DNA of 64,000 nt from Bacillota bacterium. Lineage in GTDB: Bacteria > Bacillota > Limnochordia > Darwinibacteriales > DTU012. The stretch covers positions 1-64,000 of the forward strand of contig DURM01000055.1 of NCBI GenBank assembly GCA_012837335.1, read 5' to 3'. The stretch's first letter is position 1. Every line of letters starts with the position of its first letter. The position numbers and the translations under genes are program-made. Shown piece after piece: positions 25,627-33,441 of this stretch. Under the pieces are notes generated by a model. It made no database searches. It was not told the origin of the DNA and was given only the letters and a program-made list of their open reading frames with translations.

Positions 25627-27319
25627 CCTTCGGGTAGCAGGAGTAGTCAAAGAGCAGAAGCTGCTCCTCTGCTTCCGGAACTGGGTTCCACGGATAGATC
25701 CGGTAAGCAAACCGCTCTAAAGCAAAACGTTTGTTTAACTCCCTTGGGGAGAGTCCCAAGGGTTCAAGCTGGGGCAGGTAGCGGTAAATTTCACCACTTC
25801 TGATTAACTCGCGACCGACTTCGGTTGTACTTTCGCCCTTTAGCCAATCAGGCACTGCTCGCTTCTGCTCATGGGCGCAGAAATCAAACCGGAGATAATC
25901 CCGGAGCACCGGATCGCTGTCGCCCATCAGGTCCCACAGCAGCCGATACAAATTAAACAGGCTGTGGGAAACTAGGTGGTAGCCCTTTGCTTTCCATTTC
26001 TCAGCTAGTTCAGAAAAGAATTCAAACGGACGCACCTGATTTCTGGCGATCAGGTAATCCAGACTGCTTGAAAAGCGGCCGGAGTTATACAAGGTTTCCA
26101 CCAAACTCTCAATGATTTTGAGAAAAGCTAATTCCTGATAGCTGATGCTGTCCGTCTTAAGCACTTCATAAGGAGCTTTTTCGGTATAAAGGCAGCCAAA
26201 CTCCCTGGTTCTCTGCCGCAGATGGGAACCTTTTAAAAGCTTTAAGAAGCCGAGCTGAATTTTCGTGGGCTTAAGCTGAAAGACATAATCAAAAGAATGT
26301 CCGAAGCGCTCAAATGATTCCTCGGGCAGACCCGCGATTAAATCTAGCAGGAAACGGACTTTAGTGCGTTTTCTCAGCTTCCGGCAGTTTTCTGCCAGCT
26401 TGTCCAAATCAGTGGTTCTGCCGATCCCCCGTAGGGTGGCAGGATTAGTTGACTGGACACCGATCTCAAACTGCAGTCGGTTGTACGGAGCTCGCTCCAG
26501 CAGCTGAATCATTTCTTCAGTAAGCAGATCGCCGCCGATCTCCAGCTGAAAGCGGGTGGTTGTATCAAGTTCAATCATAAATTTTATCAGTTCATAAGCC
26601 CGCTTTGGATCGCAGTTAAAGGTGCGGTCCACAAAGCGGATCTGCTCAATTCCCAGCTGAGACAAGCGGGTCAGTTCTTCTTTTACTTGTTCCATGGGAA
26701 AATAGCGCACCTTTCCGGTACGGGATGATAGGCAGAACTCGCACCGGAATGGACAGCCGCGGCTGGCTTCGTAGTATACGATTTTATGCTCTACTTCATT
26801 TAGGTGATCCTGGTAAGCTCCCGGTACTTTCTTCAAGTCCATAACCATGGTGGGATTGCTGATGACCGCATTCTGACTCCTGTACACCAAACCAGGAATA
26901 GAGCTTAACTGCTCTAACGATGGCTCGTTCGTTTTCTCCAAGATCTTTAACAGCTGGCAAAAGGGTTCTTCCCCCTCTCCTGCCACGATATAGTCAATTT
27001 GGGGATAGGCTTCCATCAGCGGCTCATAATCAAAGGAAACTTCCGGTCCACCTAACAGAATCACTACATCGGGCAGCACCTTCTTAATATCAACAATTAA
27101 TTCCAGTGTCTGCTCAATGTTCCAGATGTAACAAGAAAACCCCAAAACATCGGGGTTTTGGTCCACTAATTCTGAAAAAATCAGGGACAACTGCTGATTG
27201 ATATTATACTCGACAGCAGTCAGCTGGGGAAAGTCCTGTTCGCAGTAGGCCCTAAGATACCGCAGGGCCAGGTTATGATGGGTATATTTAGCATTTAAGG
27301 TTGTCAGTAAAACCTTCAT
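25601..27319 (-). CDS. B12-binding-domain radical SAM protein
   Basis: The 572-residue protein has a cobalamin-binding-like Rossmann domain at the N-terminus (residues 1-115, ILLGGPEVSFD), then the radical SAM core with C189-x3-C193-x2-C196 (GCPFRCEFC), and a C-terminal DUF4080 domain. Members are widespread in anaerobes and usually of unknown substrate; many act on lipids or tetrapyrroles. ATG at 27319 has AAGGAAG upstream; the extended frame to 27361 lies within the upstream kinase gene. It is 26 bases after that gene, so the two are probably co-transcribed. Confidence 0.9.
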   Translation of the reverse strand: MKVLLTTLNAKYTHHNLALRYLRAYCEQDFPQLTAVEYNINQQLSLIFSELVDQNPDVLGFSCYIWNIEQTLELIVDIKKVLPDVVILLGGPEVSFDYEPLMEAYPQIDYIVAGEGEEPFCQLLKILEKTNEPSLEQLSSIPGLVYRSQNAVISNPTMVMDLKKVPGAYQDHLNEVEHKIVYYEASRGCPFRCEFCLSSRTGKVRYFPMEQVKEELTRLSQLGIEQIRFVDRTFNCDPKRAYELIKFMIELDTTTRFQLEIGGDLLTEEMIQLLERAPYNRLQFEIGVQSTNPATLRGIGRTTDLDKLAENCRKLRKRTKVRFLLDLIAGLPEESFERFGHSFDYVFQLKPTKIQLGFLKLLKGSHLRQRTREFGCLYTEKAPYEVLKTDSISYQELAFLKIIESLVETLYNSGRFSSSLDYLIARNQVRPFEFFSELAEKWKAKGYHLVSHSLFNLYRLLWDLMGDSDPVLRDYLRFDFCAHEQKRAVPDWLKGESTTEVGRELIRSGEIYRYLPQLEPLGLSPRELNKRFALERFAYRIYPWNPVPEAEEQLLLFDYSCYPKVKIHIVSG

Positions 27320-27345
27320 TGAACTACTTCCTTTACTTTCTGTAC

Positions 27346-29001
27346 TCACACGTCGAAGCACGAGCCTCCCAGAAACTCCTTTAAAATTGAGTTGCAGGGA
27401 ATGCCATCTTCGCTGGGCATGGGTTTAAAATAGCTTAATAATCGGAGCAGGCGCTGCGCAGTCGGGCAAGCCGCTTCATCAGTGCCGATCGCTGTTAGGA
27501 GAGGCTCTGCGTACTTTTTCAAAACCGCCAGCTCATAATCCATGGCTGAATTAAACATCACATCCGCATCTTCCTGGAATGGGAAGATGTGTTTTTCTTC
27601 ACCCCTTCTCACTGACGGCCAGCGATAAATCGTATCCAGCGCGGGTTGGGATCGAAACTGATGATCCCTGATAATGCGGCGGATTAAGCGGGCATCTGTG
27701 GTGGGAATCCGGGTGTGGTCATCGATGTTGATCTGGGTAATGGCGCTGATATAAATCTTGAATTTGCGCCCTTTGGGAATCGCCTCAGTTAATTTATCAT
27801 TTAAGCCGTGAATTCCTTCAATAATAATTGGCTGATCCGGTCCAATCTGCAGCACCCGGTTGTTCCACTCCCGCTCACCTTTGTGGAAATTATAAATAGG
27901 AATGTTAACCGCCTCACCTTGAATCAGTTTGGACAGATGCTCATTAAACAGCTCAATATCAATCGCTTCTAAAGCTTCGAAATCGTAATCGCCGTTTTCA
28001 TCCCGCGGTGTTTGATCGCGATTGACGAAGTAATCGTCTAAGCCAATCACAACCGGCTGGAGGCGGTTGATGCGCAGCTGAATGAGCAATCTTTGGGCAA
28101 AGGTGGTCTTACCGGACGATGATGGGCCGGCAATCAGAACTATCCGCAGGCGGTCCCGATCTGCAGCAATCTGATCCGCAATACCGGCAATCTGCTTCTC
28201 ATGATACGCTTCGCAGATGCGAATTAAATCGCCGTACTCTTGGGCGGCAATCAGATCATTTAGTTCTGCCACATTGCTGATGCTGACGCTTTTGCCCCAC
28301 TTTTCGGTTTCGTAGTAAACATTGGCCAGCTTGCCGTGCTCCACATACTCTGGAATCACCACCGGATTTGACTGCTTAGGAAACTCTAGGATAAATCCAG
28401 GCAGATAAAACCTCAGCTTAAACAAGAGCAGCAGACCGGTGGTAGGCACAAACACATCAGCAATCGTATCATAGTAATCGTCGATGCTGTGAACTACCAC
28501 ATTTTCATCAGGAAGCTGGCTTAACAGCTTAACTTTGTCCTTGAGACCCTGCTTTTTGAAGATCTCGATCGCTTTATGGCGCGGCAGAACATGCTTAACA
28601 AAAGGCTTGTCAGCCATGATGATCTCCATCATCCGCTGCTCGATTTTGATCACATCAGATTCGACTAAGGGCTGCTCAGCGGTGATCTCACCGTACAACC
28701 CATTGCTTAATGCGTGCTCAATATGGACGCGACAGCCGGGCAGTACTTCCTTGGCAGCTTGGCACAAAACAAAAACTAGACTGTTGCGGTAAACACGCAT
28801 TCCATCATCGGTTGTTAAATCAAGCAGCTCCACATCGCAGTTTTGTTCCAACTGCCAGTCTAAGCTGCGGAGCTGATTGTCCACATAGGCTGCTGTTACT
28901 TTGCCATAAACATTCTGCAGTTTAACTAGTTCCGATAAGGAGGTTCCTCGTGGCACAGTTACTTCACCGTTTGGCAGTCTGATACTAACCGTTCTATCCA
29001 C
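27346..29001 (-). CDS. Uridine kinase-like nucleoside kinase with N-terminal TGS domain
   Basis: A 551-residue protein composed of a TGS domain (residues 4-62, RLPNGEVTVPRGTSLSELV), a ThrRS-like editing/SAD-like region with HxxxH-type segments (about 80-190), and a C-terminal P-loop uridine kinase domain with AGPSSSGKTTFAQRL near residue 290 and DDYFVNRD. This architecture is common in Firmicutes as nucleoside kinase of unassigned specificity. GTG start with GAGGG upstream. It precedes the radical SAM gene. Confidence 0.9.
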   Translation of the reverse strand: MDRTVSIRLPNGEVTVPRGTSLSELVKLQNVYGKVTAAYVDNQLRSLDWQLEQNCDVELLDLTTDDGMRVYRNSLVFVLCQAAKEVLPGCRVHIEHALSNGLYGEITAEQPLVESDVIKIEQRMMEIIMADKPFVKHVLPRHKAIEIFKKQGLKDKVKLLSQLPDENVVVHSIDDYYDTIADVFVPTTGLLLLFKLRFYLPGFILEFPKQSNPVVIPEYVEHGKLANVYYETEKWGKSVSISNVAELNDLIAAQEYGDLIRICEAYHEKQIAGIADQIAADRDRLRIVLIAGPSSSGKTTFAQRLLIQLRINRLQPVVIGLDDYFVNRDQTPRDENGDYDFEALEAIDIELFNEHLSKLIQGEAVNIPIYNFHKGEREWNNRVLQIGPDQPIIIEGIHGLNDKLTEAIPKGRKFKIYISAITQINIDDHTRIPTTDARLIRRIIRDHQFRSQPALDTIYRWPSVRRGEEKHIFPFQEDADVMFNSAMDYELAVLKKYAEPLLTAIGTDEAACPTAQRLLRLLSYFKPMPSEDGIPCNSILKEFLGGSCFDV

Positions 29002-29142
29002 TTACCTCACCCTCACTTAAAAAATGATACCAGTTCTTACCTATTATTTCTCCATTGTGGAGATAATACCCTTTACAGCCAGCCGCAGCAGGACATTAAA
29101 GGCAAACAGAGAATAGGATAGTATTTCCAAGGAGGTATTGTC

Positions 29143-30255
29143 ATGCAGATTAATCAAGAAAGACTCGTGAATGAATTTCTTACCTTAGTGCAGATCGACA
29201 GCTTTGCCGGTGAGGAGCGGGAAATCGCTGACTATCTCATCAAGCAGCTGAAAGATCTGGGTTTGGAAGTAACTGAAGATAACGCTGGTGAAACTATCAA
29301 CGGCAATGCTGGCAACCTGATTGCAAGGCTTCCCGGCGATGAGCAAAAGCCAACGATTATGTTCTGCGCTCACATGGACCGGGTTGCGCCGGGGAAAGGC
29401 ATAAAACCAATAATTGATAACGGGATTATCAGAAGCGATGGCACCACCATTCTGGCAGCCGATGACGCAGCCGGGATTGCAGCAATCTTAGAAGCAGTCC
29501 GCGTTATTAAGGAAGCGGGGATTAATCACGGCAGCCTGGAAGTGGTCTTCACGATTGCGGAAGAAGGCGGATTGTTCGGCGCCAAGGCTCTAGACCGCTC
29601 CCAGCTTAAAGCGGAGTTTGCCTATTTCCTCGACAGCAATGATCAAGTTGGTACAATTATCAACCAGGCTCCTTCCCATCAAAACCTCGACCTGACTTTC
29701 TACGGCAAAGCAGCCCATGCCGGCGTCAGCCCCGAAAAAGGTGTCAGCGCCATCAAGATTGCGGCCGAGGCGATCGCTGCCATGAAGCTGGGTCGAATCG
29801 ATCACGAAACAACTGCCAATGTGGGCATCATTAAGGGCGGCGCGGCTACCAATATTGTTCCGGAACTGTGCACCGCCAACTGCGAAATTAGATCTTTGGA
29901 TCCAGAGAAACTGAAAAACCAGGTAGATTCCATGATTGCAGCAGCTCGTAACGCGGCAGCTAAATACGGCATGAAAGTCGACATCCACCTGGAAGACTCT
30001 TATCCGGCGTTCAAGATTCCCGAGGCCAGTCCGGTAATCCAACTGGCGATGAAAGCTGCGGAAGCCATCGGCGTAACACCGCAGATCAGAGGCACAGGCG
30101 GCGGCAGCGATGCCAGTGTTTTAAACGGCAAGGACCTGCCTTCTGTAGTCTTGGGACTCAACTACAAGGATGTGCACAGCACCAATGAGTCCATCGCGAT
30201 TGCGGACTTGGTTAAAGCCACTGAACTAGTAATAGCGATTATCGAGCATGCTTAA
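29143..30255 (+). CDS. M20-family aminopeptidase, peptidase T-like
   Basis: Zinc exopeptidase of 370 residues. Metal-site motifs are CAHMD (first His/Asp), AADDAAG (bridging Asp), AEEGG (catalytic Glu and ligand), LDSND and a C-terminal VHSTNES. The M20 dimerisation domain occupies about residues 185-285 (GKAAHAGVSPEKG). It fits the PepT-like subgroup that trims tri- or dipeptides, though specificity cannot be read from sequence. AAGGAGG precedes the ATG. It is a single-gene unit closed by its own terminator. Confidence 0.93.
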   Translation: MQINQERLVNEFLTLVQIDSFAGEEREIADYLIKQLKDLGLEVTEDNAGETINGNAGNLIARLPGDEQKPTIMFCAHMDRVAPGKGIKPIIDNGIIRSDGTTILAADDAAGIAAILEAVRVIKEAGINHGSLEVVFTIAEEGGLFGAKALDRSQLKAEFAYFLDSNDQVGTIINQAPSHQNLDLTFYGKAAHAGVSPEKGVSAIKIAAEAIAAMKLGRIDHETTANVGIIKGGAATNIVPELCTANCEIRSLDPEKLKNQVDSMIAAARNAAAKYGMKVDIHLEDSYPAFKIPEASPVIQLAMKAAEAIGVTPQIRGTGGGSDASVLNGKDLPSVVLGLNYKDVHSTNESIAIADLVKATELVIAIIEHA

Positions 30256-30274
30256 TCAGCATGCTCATATTTTT
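30244..30274 (+). terminator. Intrinsic terminator of the M20 peptidase gene
   Basis: A 9-bp stem (30244-30252 with 30258-30266, GAGCATGCT / AGCATGCTC) with a 5-base loop spans the stop codon and is followed by a T-rich run (ATATTTTT). It overlaps the end of the convergent MATE gene. Confidence 0.75.
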
Positions 30275-31614
30275 AATGTTTTCCAGCTGCCGCGGCGGAA
30301 GCGGCTCCACATCAGAATGGAGCGGTAGTAAAGATCCACACCCATGGCGATCCAAGCTCCGATGAGACCAAGATCAAGCCACAGGGATAATATCAGTGTC
30401 AAACCTACCCTCACCACCATAAACCCGGTAAGGGTAATCCAGAGAATGCCGCGGGTATCGCCTGCTCCTCTCAGTCCTCCCGCAAAGACCATCTGAGCAG
30501 CCAGAGCGGGCTGGCTCACCGCCACAATCCGCAAGCAGACGCTGGCCAGAGCAATTACCTCCTGGTCAGGCGTAAACAAGTAGACAATCTGCTCGGCAAA
30601 TAGAAAGAAGACTACACCCATAATTGACATAAACACTACTGCCATTTTACTCGCTCGATAGCCGAATTGTTCCGCTAATTCCGGTTTATCTGCGCCGAGA
30701 TACTGCCCGACTAGGGTAGTCGCCGCCAGAGCGAAGCCGAAACCGGGATTAAATGAAATCGACTCTGCGTTTAGGGCTACTTGGTGGGCAGCGTAAGCCA
30801 CGGTGCCTAATGAAGCAATAATCATGGTATAAAACAGCTGGCCGATCCGCATTGAGCCCTGCTCAACTGCTGCCGGCACACCGATCTTGAGAATACGCTT
30901 CACTATTTCTCGGTCAATTCTAATGGGCAGGCTGAAGCTGACCTTGATATTGGGATTCCTGTATAAACTAATCAATGCCAGCACTCCGCCAACTGTCTGG
31001 GCCGCAGCTGTTGCGATCGCTGCTCCCTGCACTCCTAATACCGGGAAAGGACCGATGCCGTAGATCAGGAAGAAGTTCCCGATAATATTAATGATATTCA
31101 CAATGGCTGTTATCTGCATCGGCGTTTTGGTATCACCCGCTCCCCGCAGAGCGGAGTTGATTAGGATCAAGCAGTAATTAAAAGCGAGGGCTAAGCTGAC
31201 AATGGCAACATAATCGCTGGCTAAACCAATAACCTCCGGTTCAGTGCTGCGGAACAAAAAGCCGAGCACAGCATCTCCAAAACTAAGCACTACCGCACCG
31301 GAAACAACAGCAATAATCACAGCTAGGATTACTGCCTGCTTTGCAATTCTACCAGCGATTTCAAACTCACCAGCTCCTACATGCCGAGCTACTAGCGCAG
31401 TGTTTCCGGTACCGATTGCGCTGAGAATTGTGGACAGCAGCATCAACAGCTGATTAGCTAACCCGACTGCCGCTAAGGCTTGAGCTCCCAGTCTGCCTAC
31501 CATCGCGGTATCAGCAAGGCCGACCGTGAGCTGTAGGAGCATTTCCACAATTGCCGGCAGAGCTAGAGCCAAGACAACTTTATTGTGACTGCTGGGTTTG
31601 ATCTGCGCTTCCAT
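30265..31614 (-). CDS. MATE-family multidrug/Na+ (or H+) efflux transporter
   Basis: A 449-residue membrane protein with twelve predicted helices in two repeats. Family hallmarks are PAIVEMLLQLTVGLADTAMVGRLG at the start, GAGDTKTPM in the first half and GGLRGAGDTRGILW in the second half. MATE proteins export cationic drugs and metabolites using an ion gradient. AGAGGTG precedes the ATG. It is divergent from the alkyltransferase gene. Substrate cannot be inferred. Confidence 0.95.
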   Translation of the reverse strand: MEAQIKPSSHNKVVLALALPAIVEMLLQLTVGLADTAMVGRLGAQALAAVGLANQLLMLLSTILSAIGTGNTALVARHVGAGEFEIAGRIAKQAVILAVIIAVVSGAVVLSFGDAVLGFLFRSTEPEVIGLASDYVAIVSLALAFNYCLILINSALRGAGDTKTPMQITAIVNIINIIGNFFLIYGIGPFPVLGVQGAAIATAAAQTVGGVLALISLYRNPNIKVSFSLPIRIDREIVKRILKIGVPAAVEQGSMRIGQLFYTMIIASLGTVAYAAHQVALNAESISFNPGFGFALAATTLVGQYLGADKPELAEQFGYRASKMAVVFMSIMGVVFFLFAEQIVYLFTPDQEVIALASVCLRIVAVSQPALAAQMVFAGGLRGAGDTRGILWITLTGFMVVRVGLTLILSLWLDLGLIGAWIAMGVDLYYRSILMWSRFRRGSWKTLKI

Positions 31615-31646
31615 TGCTTCACCTCTAAATCTGACGCAAATAATAA

Positions 31647-31675
31647 CTAGTCCGACACCAATGGGATCGGACTAG
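31647..31675. repeat. Perfect inverted repeat between the MATE and alkyltransferase genes
   Basis: CTAGTCCGA (31647-31655) and TCGGACTAG (31667-31675) form perfect 9-bp arms around an 11-base loop. On the plus strand the hairpin abuts the GGGGAGG ribosome binding site of the alkyltransferase. On the minus strand it is followed by TTATTATTTG and could stop antisense read-through from 32138-33313. Operator, RNA hairpin and weak terminator are all possible. Confidence 0.5.
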
Positions 31676-31690
31676 CGGGGAGGGATATTT

Positions 31691-32161
31691 ATGCGTGTTT
31701 ATAAGCATTATACACCATTAGGACTGATTTTGCTAGCAGAGGAAGAACAGCGTTTTGTTAAAATCTGGCTCGCAGATTCTGATGAAGAGCAGGCTCATCG
31801 CCGAAGCCCCCTTCTGCCTCAGCCCTACGCATCTGATCTGGACTTATATTTTCGAGGTGAAACGGTAGAATTTAACTGGCCTCTGAAATTAGTCGGAACT
31901 CCATTTCAAAAACGGGTTTGGCAGGAACTTTTACAGATTCCCTATGGAAAAACTACTACTTATAAACAGCTTGGTGAAAAGATCGGAACCAAGGGCTACC
32001 GCGCTGTAGGACAAGCGGTAGGGGCCAATCCTCTGATCATTGTCGTACCCTGCCACCGGGTTCTGGCAGCAAGGGGTTTAGGCGGCTACAGCTGCGGACT
32101 TGAGATGAAACAGTCACTCTTAAGGTTAGAAAAGATATTACGTGAGGAGAGAGCTCGCTAA
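31691..32161 (+). CDS. ogt: Methylated-DNA-[protein]-cysteine S-methyltransferase
   Basis: Suicide DNA repair protein that transfers alkyl groups from O6-alkylguanine (and O4-alkylthymine) to its own cysteine. The 156-residue protein ends in the standard domain: GTPFQKRVWQELLQIPYGKTT, then the helix-turn-helix with YRAVGQAVGANP, and the active site P-C121-H-R-V. GGGGAGGG precedes the ATG. The 3' end overlaps the flavodiiron gene by 24 bases. The whole product is the compact Ogt/AdaB-type without an Ada N-terminal domain. Confidence 0.95.
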   Translation: MRVYKHYTPLGLILLAEEEQRFVKIWLADSDEEQAHRRSPLLPQPYASDLDLYFRGETVEFNWPLKLVGTPFQKRVWQELLQIPYGKTTTYKQLGEKIGTKGYRAVGQAVGANPLIIVVPCHRVLAARGLGGYSCGLEMKQSLLRLEKILREERAR

Positions 32162-33313
32162 ACTGCGGGCTTCTGCAAGCTCCTCATCAGTCGGTACCCA
32201 CTGCACGGTATAGGCCGGAGCCGCCAATTCGATGCCAGCAGCCTGCAGCTTACCCTCAATGGTTTTGGCTGCGCCACCTGACCATCCCTGGGAGCCGAAC
32301 GCAAAGCCAAATTTGCCGCCTACCTTTAAGCCAACCAGCTCATCGAGAAGCGGCGAGACTGTTGTCAGGGTATTGTTGTAGTAGGTTGGCGAGCCGATAA
32401 ATACTCCTTCTGCATCATGGATCTTGGTCACGATCTCATTATGATCCGATTTGGAGATCTCGAAGATAATGCCCCGCCAACCTGCGTCCGTCACTCCTTC
32501 CAGCAGAGCGTGGGCAAGCTTAGCGGTGCTTTCCCACATCGTATCGTAGGCAATCACGATCCTCCGCTCCGCTGTCCCCTGCGCCCATCTTTGATAAGCC
32601 TCAATGATTACTTCCGGATTCCGCCAAATAAACCCATGGCTGGGGGCAATCATATCGATTTCCAAACCCAGCTCTCCAATTTCCTCCAGCTTCTTCAGTA
32701 CCAACTTAGAAAAAGGGTTGAGGATATTGGCGTAGTATTTCTGCGCTTCCATCAGCACCAAACCCAGATCTGCCTGATCAGCAAAGCGGACATTAGCAGC
32801 GTAGTGCTGTCCGAAAGCGTCATTTGGCAGTAGAAGTTTCAGCTCAGGAATGTATGTAAACATGCTGTCGGGCCAGTGAAGCATCGGAGCTTCGATAAAG
32901 CTGAACGTGTATTTACCGGTGCTGATCGTATCTCCAGTTTTGACAACCGTAATATCATAATCCCGGAAAAACAGCTTTTTAATACCCCGAACCGCATTAG
33001 CCGTCGCATACACATTGGCATTAGGGGCAAGCCGCATGATCTCGGGAAACGCACCGATGTGGTCTGACTCGATGTGGTTAATAATGATATTATCAATTTT
33101 AGCGGGATCGACAATCTCTGCAATATGGCGGATCAATTCCTGGGCAAAAGGTCCGTAGACTGTATCAACCAGGGTAATCTGCTCATCCACAATTAAATAG
33201 GCGTTGTAAGTAGTACCGCGGGGAGTGGAATAGGCCGGTCCGTGAAAAGTGCGGATGTTCCAATCTACGGCGCCTACCCAATAAACATCTGGTTTAATTA
33301 CCACACTAGACAT
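32138..33313 (-). CDS. fprA: A-type flavoprotein (flavodiiron protein, FprA family)
   Basis: Oxygen or NO reductase protecting anaerobes. The 391-residue protein has a metallo-beta-lactamase-like diiron domain with H80-x-E82-x-D84-H85 (NHIESDH), further ligands HW (about 148), ND (about 165) and SH (about 228), then a flavodoxin domain from about residue 252 (VIAYDTMWESTAKLA, GSPTYYNN, FGSQGWSGGAAK). No rubredoxin domain is fused. It is transcribed alone; regulation by Rex or oxygen sensors is possible but no site was identified. Confidence 0.95.
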   Translation of the reverse strand: MSSVVIKPDVYWVGAVDWNIRTFHGPAYSTPRGTTYNAYLIVDEQITLVDTVYGPFAQELIRHIAEIVDPAKIDNIIINHIESDHIGAFPEIMRLAPNANVYATANAVRGIKKLFFRDYDITVVKTGDTISTGKYTFSFIEAPMLHWPDSMFTYIPELKLLLPNDAFGQHYAANVRFADQADLGLVLMEAQKYYANILNPFSKLVLKKLEEIGELGLEIDMIAPSHGFIWRNPEVIIEAYQRWAQGTAERRIVIAYDTMWESTAKLAHALLEGVTDAGWRGIIFEISKSDHNEIVTKIHDAEGVFIGSPTYYNNTLTTVSPLLDELVGLKVGGKFGFAFGSQGWSGGAAKTIEGKLQAAGIELAAPAYTVQWVPTDEELAEARSLASSLLT

Positions 33314-33396
33314 ATTTACTCACCTTTCTGTTCTTAGTCCTAGTATCCGGTATAGTGTTGGTAATTAAAACCGTTTTTATGAATTAAGCCAGAAGC

Positions 33397-33425
33397 AAAA
33401 AAAGACAGCGGGAGAAGTCCCGCTG
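33397..33425 (-). terminator. Intrinsic terminator of the HEAT/pectate-lyase gene
   Basis: On the minus strand an 8-bp GC-rich stem (33425-33418 with 33413-33406, CAGCGGGA / TCCCGCTG) with a 4-base loop is followed by TTTTTTT. It lies 16 bases after the stop codon. Confidence 0.88.
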
Positions 33426-33441
33426 CCGTAAGTTTTTGCTT

